From NCBI RefSeq assembly GCF_037104765.1, contig NZ_JBAWSY010000011.1, forward strand, positions 40,254-104,253: a stretch of DNA of 64,000 nt. Direction: 5' to 3'. Below the pieces are notes generated by a model that did not search any database, was not told the origin of the DNA, and saw nothing but the letters and a program-made list of their open reading frames with translations. Of this stretch, positions 34,402-43,108 are shown piece after piece (the stretch's first letter is position 1; the number at the start of each line of letters is the position of its first letter). The DNA is from Psychrobacillus mangrovi. GTDB lineage: Bacteria > Bacillota > Bacilli > Bacillales_A > Planococcaceae. Made by a program: the position numbers and the translations under genes.

Positions 34402-35006
34402 AGGGCTCTGAAAAAATTTAGAGAATATGACCCTACTAAATAAGGTCGTCCAATAAATAAGAAAATCGTTGAAACGGCTCCCTTTCCGCGGGCGTTGCCT
34501 TAGCCTCCTAGGCCAACACGATGTTGGTCATGCAATCGTTGCCGCAGGATGCGGCGAACTTAGATTGCCTTCCCCTCAACTGCGGGGTCTTCGGCTAACG
34601 CTATTCCCGCAGGAGTGTCGCCTTTTTCAAAGATTTTCTATAAATACTAATTGAAAAAATTTAAGTAATAAAAACTTGCTCTAATAATGTATGATGGTTT
34701 TCTAAATTGAAAAGCAGAAAATAGTTAATTGGAGTGGAAGGCGGCGACTCCAGCCGGAATAGCAAATATTTTCTGCACCGAAAGCGAAGCGTCAGGTGCA
34801 TGCGCTGAAGACCCTGGACTGAGCGTAGCGAGAATTAATTTTTGCGACGAGCTTGCGCAGGAGCAAGGGAAGCGGCTGAAGCCATGCCGGCGGAAAGCGT
34901 CCGCCTGGAACGGAAATTATCGGGTCCAAATTAAGATTCGAATATCTGAACAACTTGTCGTTCACATACTGTTAAGATATCTCATTGAGGACCTTTCAGT
35001 GCCCTC
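34402..35006. mobile_element. MITE-like element A, about 605 bp, with GGGC-N-CTGAAA ends
   Basis: The left end reads GAGGGCTCTGAAAAAA and the right end is its near inverse (TTTCAGTGCCCTC). The interior is near-identical to element B at 56832-57365, including a 150-bp palindromic block (34474-34625) and a subterminal hairpin TGAACAACTTGTCGTTCA. Relative to B it carries two extra inserts of about 36 bp (34765-34800 and 34833-34868). No transposase frame is present; a 61-codon frame inside is an artefact of the repeat. Confidence 0.75.
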
Positions 35007-35067
35007 ATTCCAATTTCTTAGATTCTCGGGGATCCGCCGAGATTTTCTGAGATACACTCATTTCCAA

Positions 35068-35100
35068 ATAAAAAAGCTATCTCTTTATCCAAGAGATAGC
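35068..35100 (-). terminator. Terminator of ppaC
   Basis: A 10-bp perfect stem (35076-35085 with 35091-35100) and a 5-nt loop, followed on the minus strand by a T tract. Confidence 0.9.
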
Positions 35101-35106
35101 CATTTT

Positions 35107-36045
35107 CTACAATAATAATGCTAGTGCTTCAGTCAATGCTGGAACTACTTGTTTTTTACGAGATACTACGCCTTTTAGTAAAGCAATATTGTTATCATCG
35201 AATTTCACATTAAAGGCAGCTTCTGCTTTTAGCGCCAATTTTCCAAGCGCTAGCGCTACGGAATCATTGTTTAAAATATCCGTTACTACAAAGAAAAAGA
35301 GATCCAATTCATTTTCTTGAACTTCAAGATTAATTAAGTCTTCCAGCTCTGCTCTGCGGTTCATTACATCATTTACGTCTACCGCGTTTACTTGAGCGAT
35401 GACTACTTTGTATTCGCCCATAACGAATTCTTTTGCGTCTAATGATAGAAGATCCTCTAAGCTTTTATCGCTCAAATCTGCTCCAGCTTTCAACATTGCT
35501 AGTCCATACTCTTCCAAGTTTACACCAGCAATTTCTTCTAGCTCACGTGCTGCAGCAATGTCTTCTTCCGTGCATGTTGGTGATTTAAATAATAAAGAAT
35601 CCGAAACAATCGCAGAAAGCATTAATCCTGCAATGTTTGCTGGGATTTCTACGCCTTTTTCTTTAAAGATTTTATTTAAAATGGTTGCTGTGCATCCTAC
35701 TGGTTCTGCACGATAGTATAAAGGATCTGCTGTTTCGAAATTTGCAATACGGTGATGGTCGATAACTTCAGTTACTTGAACATTTTCAATGCCATCTGCA
35801 CTTTGTTGTTTTTCATTGTGATCAACTAAGATCACTTTCTTTGCTTCACTTGAAACATCTCCAATAATTCGAGGTGCTTCAAATCCGAATTTTTCAAGAG
35901 CAAACTTTGTTTCATTGTTTACTTCGCCTAAAGCAACCGCTTCTGCCTCTATCCCAATGGCATTTTTTAAGTATGCATATACGATTGCTGAAGTAATTGT
36001 GTCTGTATCAGGGTTTTTATGTCCAAAAACTAATACTTTTTCCAT
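35107..36045 (-). CDS. ppaC: Manganese-dependent inorganic pyrophosphatase (family II)
   Basis: Hydrolyses pyrophosphate from biosynthesis, using Mn(II) or Co(II). 312 residues of the DHH superfamily. Motifs: VFGHKNPDTDTITSAI (His and two Asp ligands), ILVDHNEKQQS, VIDHHRIANF (the DHH motif) and a C-terminal SRKKQVVPALTEAL (SRKKQ pyrophosphate-binding loop). This is the family II enzyme of B. subtilis, S. aureus and streptococci. The ATG has a GGAGGA site. Confidence 0.96.
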   Translation of the reverse strand: MEKVLVFGHKNPDTDTITSAIVYAYLKNAIGIEAEAVALGEVNNETKFALEKFGFEAPRIIGDVSSEAKKVILVDHNEKQQSADGIENVQVTEVIDHHRIANFETADPLYYRAEPVGCTATILNKIFKEKGVEIPANIAGLMLSAIVSDSLLFKSPTCTEEDIAAARELEEIAGVNLEEYGLAMLKAGADLSDKSLEDLLSLDAKEFVMGEYKVVIAQVNAVDVNDVMNRRAELEDLINLEVQENELDLFFFVVTDILNNDSVALALGKLALKAEAAFNVKFDDNNIALLKGVVSRKKQVVPALTEALALLL

Positions 36046-36093
36046 GAATAATCCTCCTAAAAATCAATTTCCGAACTTATTTTATCATATATC

Positions 36094-36534
36094 TTACTGC
36101 TCTTTAAAAAGTAAATTTGCTAACAAGTGCTTTTGAAGCAAAAAGTCTGCCAATGTATATCCGTCCAACACTTTCAAATAAGCTAGCAAAGCCCGATTCA
36201 ATGCACCTTTTAGTCCACAAACAGGCGTAATTACGCAAGAGTTTGAATGACAATCGAAGCATTCGACGAGATGGAAATCATCTTCTGTATGTCTTACCAC
36301 TTGTCCAATATTGATAGCTTCCGGCTCCATCGCTAACCGAATTCCCCCACCACGGCCACGGATTGTTTCTATATAACCGAGCTTTCCTAATTCATATGTT
36401 ACCTTCATTAAATGATTTTTTGAAATTCCATAAGCAGTTGATATTTCTTGAATTGTTGACAATTCATTACTTTCTTTTGTTCCGAGGTATATTAACACTC
36501 TAAGCGAGAAATCTGTATACATAGTCAATCTCAT
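36094..36534 (-). CDS. nsrR: Rrf2-family nitric-oxide-sensing repressor NsrR
   Basis: 146 residues with MRLTMYTDFSLRVLIYLGTK at the front, the winged helix STIQEISTAYGISKNHLMKV, and a wing RGRGGGIRLA. Three cysteines in the cluster loop (VECFDCHSNSCVITPVCGLKG region, ligands spaced as in NsrR) hold a NO-sensitive iron-sulphur cluster. It is divergent from hmp, its classical target, and a candidate operator lies between them. Confidence 0.93.
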   Translation of the reverse strand: MRLTMYTDFSLRVLIYLGTKESNELSTIQEISTAYGISKNHLMKVTYELGKLGYIETIRGRGGGIRLAMEPEAINIGQVVRHTEDDFHLVECFDCHSNSCVITPVCGLKGALNRALLAYLKVLDGYTLADFLLQKHLLANLLFKEQ

Positions 36535-36618
36535 GTTACCACCGCCATTCTTTCTTCATTATAAACGACTATGTCAGAAACGTGAAAGAAATGTGTCTGA
36601 AATATTACATCGTTCTTA

Positions 36619-36642
36619 AAGATGTATTTTAAATATTGCTTT
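36619..36642 (+). promoter_or_regulatory. NsrR-type operator upstream of hmp
   Basis: An imperfect palindrome AAGATGTATTT followed by AAATATTGCTTT, close to the Bacillus NsrR box (AAGATGTATTT and its inverse). It lies 58 bp before the hmp start codon, between the divergent nsrR and hmp genes. Confidence 0.7.
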
Positions 36643-36699
36643 AAAAAAACGCTAGGAGTATTCTGTATTTGTAAACAAAAAGATAAGGATGTGTAAATT

Positions 36700-37887
36700 A
36701 TGTTATCTCAAAAATCAATGGATATCGTAAAATCAACTGCACCTGTTTTAGAAGTTCACGGAGTTGCAATAACAACCGCTTTTTATAAAAATTTATTTGT
36801 AGCTCATCCAGAACTATTAAATATTTTCAATCATGCTAACCAAGCAAAAGGTCGTCAACAGACTGCGTTAGCAAACGCTGTTTACGCAGCAGCTGTTCAT
36901 ATTGATAATTTGGCGGCAATTATTCCAGCAGTGAAACAAATCGGACAAAAACACGTAAGCTTAGGAATCAAACCAGAGCATTATCCAATTGTAGGTGAAC
37001 ATCTACTTGGTGCAATCAAAGAGGTATTAGGCGATGCAGCTACTGACGATATTATTAATGCTTGGGCAGAAGCATATGGAGTGATTGCTGATGCATTTAT
37101 CGGTATCGAAGAAGAAATGTATGTAGCTGCAGAATCAAAAGAAGGTGGTTGGAGATTCTTTAAAGACTTTGTTATTGCAGATAAAGTAAAAGAAAGTGAC
37201 AACATTACTTCATTTTATTTAAAACCAGCAGATGGATCAGCGGTTCCTACTTTTGAGCCTGGACAATTTATTACCATTCGTGTAAGCATCCCAGGGGAAA
37301 AGTATTTGATGAACAGACAATATAGTTTATCAAAAGCTGCAGATACAGAGTCATTCCGTATTTCAGTAAAAAAAGAAGACGAAAATGATCCAGAAGGAAA
37401 AGTTTCTGTCCACCTACACAATAATGTAAATGTTGGTGACATAGTTGAACTGACTGCTCCAGCTGGGGAATTCATTTTAGATCCAGAAAAAACTACTCCT
37501 GTAACATTCTTAAGTGGCGGAGTAGGTATCACACCTATGATGAGTATGCTTGAAACAGTTGCTAAGCAGCAACCAAATCGCCCAGTATCCTTTATATATA
37601 GTGCTCGAAATGAAAGCCTACATCCATTTGATCATGATATTCGTTCTTTAATGGAAACAATGGAAGATGCAAAATACGTAACTTTATATTCTGATAGCGG
37701 TGATGGCTTCATTTCAAAAGATGTAATAAAAGAACATTCACGTAATGATGGAGATGTCTATGTTTGCGGACCGGTTGGATTTATGGAAGCAATGATTAAT
37801 CATTTACTAGACCTTGGCTATGCAAATGAACAAATTCACTACGAATTCTTTGGGCCAGCTTTACAATTAGAATTAGTACAAGTATAA
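36700..37887 (+). CDS. hmp: Flavohemoglobin, nitric oxide dioxygenase
   Basis: Converts NO to nitrate with O2 and NADH. 395 residues: a globin domain (1-140) with proximal His in IKQIGQKHVSLGIKPEHYPIVG and distal YKNLF, then a FAD domain with RQYSLSKAADT. The NAD domain has FLSGGVGITPMMSML and VCGPVGFMEAM. The protein ends HYEFFGPA, typical of Hmp. Control by NsrR is inferred from the divergent nsrR gene and the shared operator. Confidence 0.96.
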   Translation: MLSQKSMDIVKSTAPVLEVHGVAITTAFYKNLFVAHPELLNIFNHANQAKGRQQTALANAVYAAAVHIDNLAAIIPAVKQIGQKHVSLGIKPEHYPIVGEHLLGAIKEVLGDAATDDIINAWAEAYGVIADAFIGIEEEMYVAAESKEGGWRFFKDFVIADKVKESDNITSFYLKPADGSAVPTFEPGQFITIRVSIPGEKYLMNRQYSLSKAADTESFRISVKKEDENDPEGKVSVHLHNNVNVGDIVELTAPAGEFILDPEKTTPVTFLSGGVGITPMMSMLETVAKQQPNRPVSFIYSARNESLHPFDHDIRSLMETMEDAKYVTLYSDSGDGFISKDVIKEHSRNDGDVYVCGPVGFMEAMINHLLDLGYANEQIHYEFFGPALQLELVQV

Positions 37888-37893
37888 ATACTC

Positions 37894-37936
37894 TGTAAAA
37901 AAGTGTTACTTCACTATGAAGTAACACTTTTTTACA
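37894..37936. terminator. Terminator of hmp, very strong hairpin
   Basis: A 20-bp perfect stem (37894-37913 with 37917-37936) and a 3-nt loop, with internal A and T runs on either side. Confidence 0.9.
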
Positions 37937-38017
37937 GGAATTATTTTACGTTAAAATATGCTTTTTGTAGTGTGAATGTCATACTGTTGATGCTATACTT
38001 AGCCTATAAATTAAGAA

Positions 38018-38830
38018 ATGAGTGAAATAATGCCTAAAATATTTGAAAGCAAATATATTCCCCTCTCCACTTTCTTTCAACAATCGACGAATAAAGAAAT
38101 CAGATTAACATATGCAGAAATAGAAGCAATCATTGGACAAGTACTGCCTAACGCAGCTTATTTAAGTAGCAGTTGGTGGAAAAAAACAAAACCACCTGCA
38201 TTACATTATTTCGCTTGGACAGAGCATGGATACTCAGTAAAAACTGTAGACCTAGGGAAGTCTGTTTTATTTCATAGTTCGGTTCTCGAGACAGATGAAA
38301 TTATAGATGATGTAAATAATCACCAAGACATACTTATTATAAGAGAAGCAGAATTAGACGATGCCCGTGCATTTATTCGTTTGCAAGAAACTATTTTTTC
38401 GGAAACCGACTTTATGTTGTACGGCAAGTCTGATATTCAGATGACTGTACAGAGTATCCGTAAAGAAATGTCAGCATGGAAGAACACAGAAAACTCTAAT
38501 TTACTTTTAGCGATTATGAATGGTCAGTTCGCTGGATATGTATTGTTTACAGGGGGACCGGCACCACGTGCTTTGCATCGAGCTTCTGTAGTAATCGGCG
38601 TCAAACAGGAATTCTCTAAAAAAGGAATTGCCTCATCCTTAATGGTCCACGGAGAAAAATGGGCAAAAGAAGTAGGAATATCCAAGCTTGAACTGTCTGT
38701 TATTAAAGAAAATATAGGTGCCCAAAAACTATATAAGAAGCTCGGTTTTGAAAAAGAGGGCGATCGTAAAAATGCACTAATTATAAATGGACATTTTGTA
38801 GATGAATATTATATGGGAAAACTCATCTAA
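38018..38830 (+). CDS. Two-domain protein: DUF7662-like N-terminus fused to a GNAT acetyltransferase
   Basis: 270 residues. The N-terminal 90 or so carry LTYAEIEAIIGQVLP, the SSWWKKTKPPALHYFAW core and a GYSVKTVDLGKSVLFHS strand, the pattern I associate with small DUF7662-type domains. Residues about 105-270 form a GNAT domain with ASVVIGVKQEFSKKGIASSLM and NIGAQKLYKKLGFEKEG. Starts at ATG 38018 or 38030 are both possible; ribosome sites are weak. Function unknown. Confidence 0.8.
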   Translation: MSEIMPKIFESKYIPLSTFFQQSTNKEIRLTYAEIEAIIGQVLPNAAYLSSSWWKKTKPPALHYFAWTEHGYSVKTVDLGKSVLFHSSVLETDEIIDDVNNHQDILIIREAELDDARAFIRLQETIFSETDFMLYGKSDIQMTVQSIRKEMSAWKNTENSNLLLAIMNGQFAGYVLFTGGPAPRALHRASVVIGVKQEFSKKGIASSLMVHGEKWAKEVGISKLELSVIKENIGAQKLYKKLGFEKEGDRKNALIINGHFVDEYYMGKLI

Positions 38831-38840
38831 TACATATTAA

Positions 38841-39181
38841 AATACCGACCATTCCTGGTCGGCCACTGAAAAACTTACATTTTTTATAGCGTATTGGTTT
38901 TCAAAACAAAAAGAGGGCACTTTCCGTTCGATTTTGAACAGAAAATGCCTTCTTTCTTTGTCTATTTCTTTCGGGATCAGTGAGACAGATGAAACATCAC
39001 AACGTACTCGAAGGGGCAATGATAGTTCATCGCTCACCCCGCGGAACGCGTCCGCCTGGAACGGAAAATCAACGGGTTCCATCTAAAAAAGCGAGTAAGT
39101 GAACAATATGTTGTTCACTTACTCGCTATAAAATCCTTTTAAGGACTTTTTCAGGGCCTCCATTTCTGGTCGGTATTTTTT
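38841..39181. other. Intrinsic terminator split by a repeat element
   Basis: The left part reads AATACCGACC-ATTCCTGGTC and the right part ATTTCTGGTC-GGTATTTTTTC. Removing the 301-bp element and one 10-bp duplicate restores a hairpin (ATACCGACCA with TGGTCGGTAT) followed by a T run. It would serve the GNAT gene on the plus strand or the glycosylase gene on the minus strand. The left remnant can still form CCGACCA/TGGTCGG. Confidence 0.75.
38861..39161. mobile_element. MITE-like element F, 301 bp, with target-site duplication
   Basis: The ends are GGCCACTGAAAAA on the left and TTTTTCAGGGCC on the right, near inverted repeats. It is flanked by direct 10-bp copies ATTCCTGGTC (38851-38860) and ATTTCTGGTC (39162-39171), nine of ten identical. 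A perfect 16-bp hairpin (39091-39106 with 39111-39126) contains GTGAACAA/TTGTTCAC, the same subterminal feature seen in elements A and B. Confidence 0.75.
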
Positions 39182-39223
39182 CTTCTACTTGCGACTTGAT
39201 GCATTCATGTTTTCCAAGCAGGT

Positions 39224-39808
39224 TCATCTCATTTTAGATACATATGGATTGTCCGTTTCCCAAAAACGATAGGGGTAGTGAACAGCTTCCCCACTGTTTT
39301 CTATACCAATTCTTGGACCAGTGGAAATGAACGACACTTCCCCGCCCTCTGCAATGTATAGAGGCTTTTTGGACCAATGTTTCCCATAGTATTCCATTGT
39401 GATTCCCATTGCTTTTGTTAATTTTCCTGGTCCATTTGTCCACTGCTTCATTGGTAGATTGTTTCGAAACTCTTTCATTATTTCTAAGCCTTCCACTGGC
39501 TCTACCGCACGTATTAATATTGCATTCGGAACGCCTTCTACTCCTGCTACAACGTTAATGAGTGTATGGGTATGCATTTGATAAGTGTATATAAGTCCTG
39601 CTTCACCAAACATCACTTCCGTACGTTTAGTTCTTCTATTTCCGAAGCTATGGGCTGCCCGATCTTCAGGTCCCATGTACGCCTCCGTTTCGACTATTTT
39701 TCCTATTAGCAACCCACTGTTGTGCTCATGCACAATATTTTTTCCAATCAAATTTCTCGCTAGTTCTAATGTTGGTTGATGAAAGAATGATGGATCAATT
39801 GGTTTCAC
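39224..39808 (-). CDS. DNA-3-methyladenine glycosylase (AAG/MPG type)
   Basis: Excises alkylated purines from DNA. About 194 residues from GTG 39808; an ATG at 39838 would overlap the upstream gene. Motifs: LARNLIGKNIVHEH, GKIVETEAYMGPEDRAAHSFGNRRTKRTEVMFG (the catalytic Glu is in ETEAY), YTYQMHTHTLINVV and LIRAVEPVEGLE. The C-terminus holds NGPGKLTKAMGI. The length matches the 196-residue B. subtilis YxlJ. It lies directly after the CoA-transferase gene. Confidence 0.93.
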   Translation of the reverse strand: MKPIDPSFFHQPTLELARNLIGKNIVHEHNSGLLIGKIVETEAYMGPEDRAAHSFGNRRTKRTEVMFGEAGLIYTYQMHTHTLINVVAGVEGVPNAILIRAVEPVEGLEIMKEFRNNLPMKQWTNGPGKLTKAMGITMEYYGKHWSKKPLYIAEGGEVSFISTGPRIGIENSGEAVHYPYRFWETDNPYVSKMR

Positions 39809-39809
39809 T

Positions 39810-41081
39810 TTAAATAAACCCCATTTGCTTCGCTTCAAAAGTTAGTTCTTCTCTAAATTTCGGATGCGCTATTGATATGAGTTGCTTTGCTCGTTCAGAA
39901 ATTGGTTTACCAAACATTTTTGCCACTCCATATTCTGTCACAATTGTATCTATATCGTTTTTGGACGTTGTAACGACTGATCCAGGTGCAAGGCTTAGTT
40001 TTATACGAGAGATTTCATCATTTTTTGCGGTAGATGTCATACATACAAAGCCTTTCCCTTCTTTTGCAAAACGTACGCCTCTTGCAAAGTCTGCTTGTCC
40101 TCCCGTAGAGGAATAATACTTTCCAGCAACCGTTTCTGATGCACACTGACCAAATAAATCAACTTCTGTTGTAGCATTAATAGAAACAATCCGTTCTTCC
40201 TTTGCAATTTCTCGGGGATCATTTACAATACTAACCGGCAAAAATTGAACAGCAGGATTATTATGCAAAAAATTATAAATTTTATTGGATCCATGTGCAA
40301 AGGTTGCGACTATCTTTCCTTTATTCGTAAACTTTTGGGTTCCGTCAATTGCACCAGCTTCCACAAGATCTACTATTCCATCTACGAACATTTCTGTATG
40401 AACGCCTAAATGTCTATGATCTTTCAGTAAACTTACTACTGCGTTAGGAATGGAACCGATTCCGATTTGCAACGTGTCACCATTTTGAATACTACCTGCT
40501 ACATAAGAAGCGATTTTCATATCCTTTTCACCAATTGGAGGTGCAATATCTTCAAAAAGAGGACGGTCATTTTCTACAAAGCCAGCGATTTGGCTTATAT
40601 GTATTTGATTTTCACCAAAAGTACGTGGCATATGTTTGTTTACTTCTAATAGAAAAGGTACCTTTCCAATAAATTCAGAAACGATGTCCGCTTGCGTTCC
40701 GAGTGAAAAGTATCCATATTCATCCATAGGAGAAGCAACTGCCATAATCATCGATAGATTGGTGGATTGTCTTAAAATCTTTGGCATTTCGTGAAAATGA
40801 TTAGGCACTAGATCCACTAATCCTTGGTGAAACATTTTCCGAGTAGCACCACTTAAAAAATACGAAACATGCTTAAGCTTTCCTGGGAAAGCACCTTCCA
40901 TATACTTTCTATGCTGAAGTGCGAGTAACTGGTGGATTTTCACATTCGTTAAAGCATCCGCATTATCTTCCAAAATATCGAGTAATTTATGTGGCTCACC
41001 ATTGGTTAATGGGAGAATAATATCGGCATCCTTTTCAATTAATTCAATGATTTGCCTCTCCGATAGTTGTTTGTTTTTCAT
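39810..41081 (-). CDS. Acetyl-CoA hydrolase/CoA-transferase family protein
   Basis: 423 residues of the class I CoA-transferase type (4-hydroxybutyrate/butyrate:acetate CoA-transferase and acetyl-CoA hydrolase). Visible blocks: AVASPMDEYGYFSLG, DTLQIGIGSIPNAV, the catalytic-Glu region INATTEVDLFGQ, GGQADFARGVRFAKEG and VTEYGVAKMFGKPISERA. It transfers or hydrolyses CoA thioesters of short acids. The substrate is not decided by sequence. Transcribed with the following glycosylase gene. Confidence 0.88.
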   Translation of the reverse strand: MKNKQLSERQIIELIEKDADIILPLTNGEPHKLLDILEDNADALTNVKIHQLLALQHRKYMEGAFPGKLKHVSYFLSGATRKMFHQGLVDLVPNHFHEMPKILRQSTNLSMIMAVASPMDEYGYFSLGTQADIVSEFIGKVPFLLEVNKHMPRTFGENQIHISQIAGFVENDRPLFEDIAPPIGEKDMKIASYVAGSIQNGDTLQIGIGSIPNAVVSLLKDHRHLGVHTEMFVDGIVDLVEAGAIDGTQKFTNKGKIVATFAHGSNKIYNFLHNNPAVQFLPVSIVNDPREIAKEERIVSINATTEVDLFGQCASETVAGKYYSSTGGQADFARGVRFAKEGKGFVCMTSTAKNDEISRIKLSLAPGSVVTTSKNDIDTIVTEYGVAKMFGKPISERAKQLISIAHPKFREELTFEAKQMGFI

Positions 41082-41098
41082 AGCTGTTCCTCCTACAT

Positions 41099-41623
41099 TT
41101 ATCTACTCGGGGCAGTATCAATAAAGGCTTTCACTTCCACCGGATTTCTTAATATACATATCTCAACGTTACTTGCTTCTCTTAATACTTTTAATATACC
41201 TGGGCGGACATCTTTTGGAAAACGCCATACCCACTCTGCAAACTCAAAATCTATTTTTTCTTCACAATCAGTTCCCATATCAGGACGTGTTTTACCTCTG
41301 TATTCCCATGCTCGCTTTATTACTCGATACGTACAAAGTAATCTGGGAAAATCTAAGAAGATAATTAAATCGGCGTATTTGGCTCTTAATTCTAATGTAG
41401 AATTAAAATTCCCATCGATGATCCACTCATCTTCCTCTAACTTCAACTTAATTTTTTCTTGAAACTCTGGCTTTGATGTAGGTACCCATCCGGGATTCCA
41501 AAATAGGGCATCCAGATGGACAAGTGGTAATTTCCATTGTTCAGCAAGCTTTTTTGATAAGGTTGATTTCCCCGCTCCACTAGAACCGATAATCAGTATT
41601 CGTTTATGACGCCGATTAACCAT
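41099..41623 (-). CDS. P-loop kinase-like protein (FlaR-type DNA topology modulation family)
   Basis: 174 residues. Walker A is GSSGAGKST at residues 13-21. LVHLDALFWNPGWVPTSKPEF and WIIDGNFNSTLELRAKYADLIIFLDFPR are hallmarks of the adenylate-kinase-like proteins annotated as topology modulation protein FlaR. The biochemical role is not settled. The gene lies 17 nt upstream of the CoA-transferase gene, so co-transcription is likely. Confidence 0.85.
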   Translation of the reverse strand: MVNRRHKRILIIGSSGAGKSTLSKKLAEQWKLPLVHLDALFWNPGWVPTSKPEFQEKIKLKLEEDEWIIDGNFNSTLELRAKYADLIIFLDFPRLLCTYRVIKRAWEYRGKTRPDMGTDCEEKIDFEFAEWVWRFPKDVRPGILKVLREASNVEICILRNPVEVKAFIDTAPSR

Positions 41624-41685
41624 GACCTACACCTCCACATTTCCCATACTTTTATTTTACTATGTATGGGGAATGAAACAAAATA

Positions 41686-41715
41686 AAACCTGCTCCGTTA
41701 GAGGAACAGGTTTTA
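41686..41715 (-). terminator. Terminator of the MFS carrier gene
   Basis: AAAACCTG (41686-41693) pairs with CAGGTTTT (41708-41715), with a TCC/GGA inner stem. Confidence 0.85.
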
Positions 41716-41722
41716 TATCTAG

Positions 41723-42934
41723 TTAGTCTAATTCCACTTGTTTTGTCTCAGTGCCGAGGAATAGTACAGCTAAAACACCAATTACGATTGCTACACAGAA
41801 TATACCAAAAATGAAACCAATCTCATATCCAGCAGTTACGAGCATCCCAACCAACAAAGGCCCTAAAATCCCACCAATACGTCCAACGGATGCTGCCATT
41901 CCGGATCCAGTTCCACGAATTACTGTAGGATACTGTTCTGGGGAATAAGCATACAAAGCACCCCAAGCTCCTAGGTTAAAGAATGAAAGAAACATACCCG
42001 AGACGATTAATGCAACCGTAGAATCAGCGGATCCAAAAACTAGTGCACTCGCTGCAGTTCCTAGTAAAAACGTAATCAATACAAATTTTCGACCTGCTTT
42101 TTCTATTAACCATGCTGCAATGAAATATCCAGGTAGTTGAGCGAGTGTCATTAATAATACATACTCAAAACTTTTTATCAAATCGAATCCCTTCATTACC
42201 ATTACACTTGGTAACCATAAGAACATTCCGTAATACGAAAAGACAACCATAAACCAGACAATCCAAAGCATAAGTGTTCTTTTTGCATATTTCTTCGACC
42301 ATACATCCTTCATGTTTTGCATAATCGATCTAGATTGTGTTTCATTCGATACGAAACGAGGAGAATCTGGTAACTTTATACGCAAATAAATTGCATAAAA
42401 CGCTGGGAGCGCTGTGATGATTAAACCTATTCTCCAACCGTAATTTAAAATAATAAAATAAGATATTAGTGCCGATAAAAGCCAGCCTGCTGCCCAAAAA
42501 CTTTCAAGTAATACTACAACTCGACCTCTCTCTTTAGCTTCTACACTTTCAGAAACGAGCGTGGATGCAACTGGTAATTCGCCTCCCAGTCCCATTCCAA
42601 CAAAAAATCGAAGGATTAAAAATGCCGCTAAGGTTGTTGTGAGAGCAGATAATCCCCCTGCCACAGAGAATAAGACCAATGTGATCATAAATATTTTTTT
42701 ACGTCCTACTTTATCTGCCAATACTCCAAATACCAAAGCACCGACTGCCATCCCTATTGAATTTATGCTTCCAATCCAGCCCATCTGACCAGGAGTCAAG
42801 CTCCATTCGGCAGCAAGCGCTGCAATAACAAAGGATAGAATTCCAACATCCATTGCATCAAACATCCAAGCTAGACCAGCAATGCCTAGTAATTTATTCT
42901 TTGAAAGTGGTTTACGTTCTTTAATTGTAGCCAT
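41723..42934 (-). CDS. MFS transporter, NaiP/aromatic-acid:H+ symporter type
   Basis: 403 residues with 12 predicted helices. WMFDAMDVGILSFVIAALAAEW at helix 1 and GVLADKVGRKKIFM in loop 2-3 match the NaiP (niacin) and aromatic acid symporter branch. So do RFFVGMGLGGELPVASTLVSE and LPDSPRF in the central loop. B. subtilis NaiP (old name YceI) is of similar length. The substrate here is uncertain. The gene ends at a strong terminator. Confidence 0.85.
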   Translation of the reverse strand: MATIKERKPLSKNKLLGIAGLAWMFDAMDVGILSFVIAALAAEWSLTPGQMGWIGSINSIGMAVGALVFGVLADKVGRKKIFMITLVLFSVAGGLSALTTTLAAFLILRFFVGMGLGGELPVASTLVSESVEAKERGRVVVLLESFWAAGWLLSALISYFIILNYGWRIGLIITALPAFYAIYLRIKLPDSPRFVSNETQSRSIMQNMKDVWSKKYAKRTLMLWIVWFMVVFSYYGMFLWLPSVMVMKGFDLIKSFEYVLLMTLAQLPGYFIAAWLIEKAGRKFVLITFLLGTAASALVFGSADSTVALIVSGMFLSFFNLGAWGALYAYSPEQYPTVIRGTGSGMAASVGRIGGILGPLLVGMLVTAGYEIGFIFGIFCVAIVIGVLAVLFLGTETKQVELD

Positions 42935-43023
42935 TTCTCGCTCCTGTCTTTACACCTGTAATGTTTTTTGTTTACATGATAAGTATACGCATCTACTAGT
43001 AAACTTTCAATAGAAATTTTATC

Positions 43024-43052
43024 TTGTTTTTTAAGCTTTATTAAGGTAAAAT
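43024..43052 (+). promoter_or_regulatory. Promoter of thrC-thrB
   Basis: -35 TTGTTT (43024-43029), a 17-nt spacer and -10 TAAAAT (43047-43052), 57 nt before the thrC start. Confidence 0.6.
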
Positions 43053-43108
43053 GTCCTTTATACAAAGACATATGTTTATTCAAGAAGAACAGAGAGGCGG
43101 AACACAAC

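Noticed and set aside
34469..34654. 61-codon frames in elements A and B (34469-34654 and 56899-57084) and related frames at 51945-52157
   Set aside because: They lie wholly in the GC-rich palindromic repeat, lack ribosome sites and look like translated repeat, not protein.
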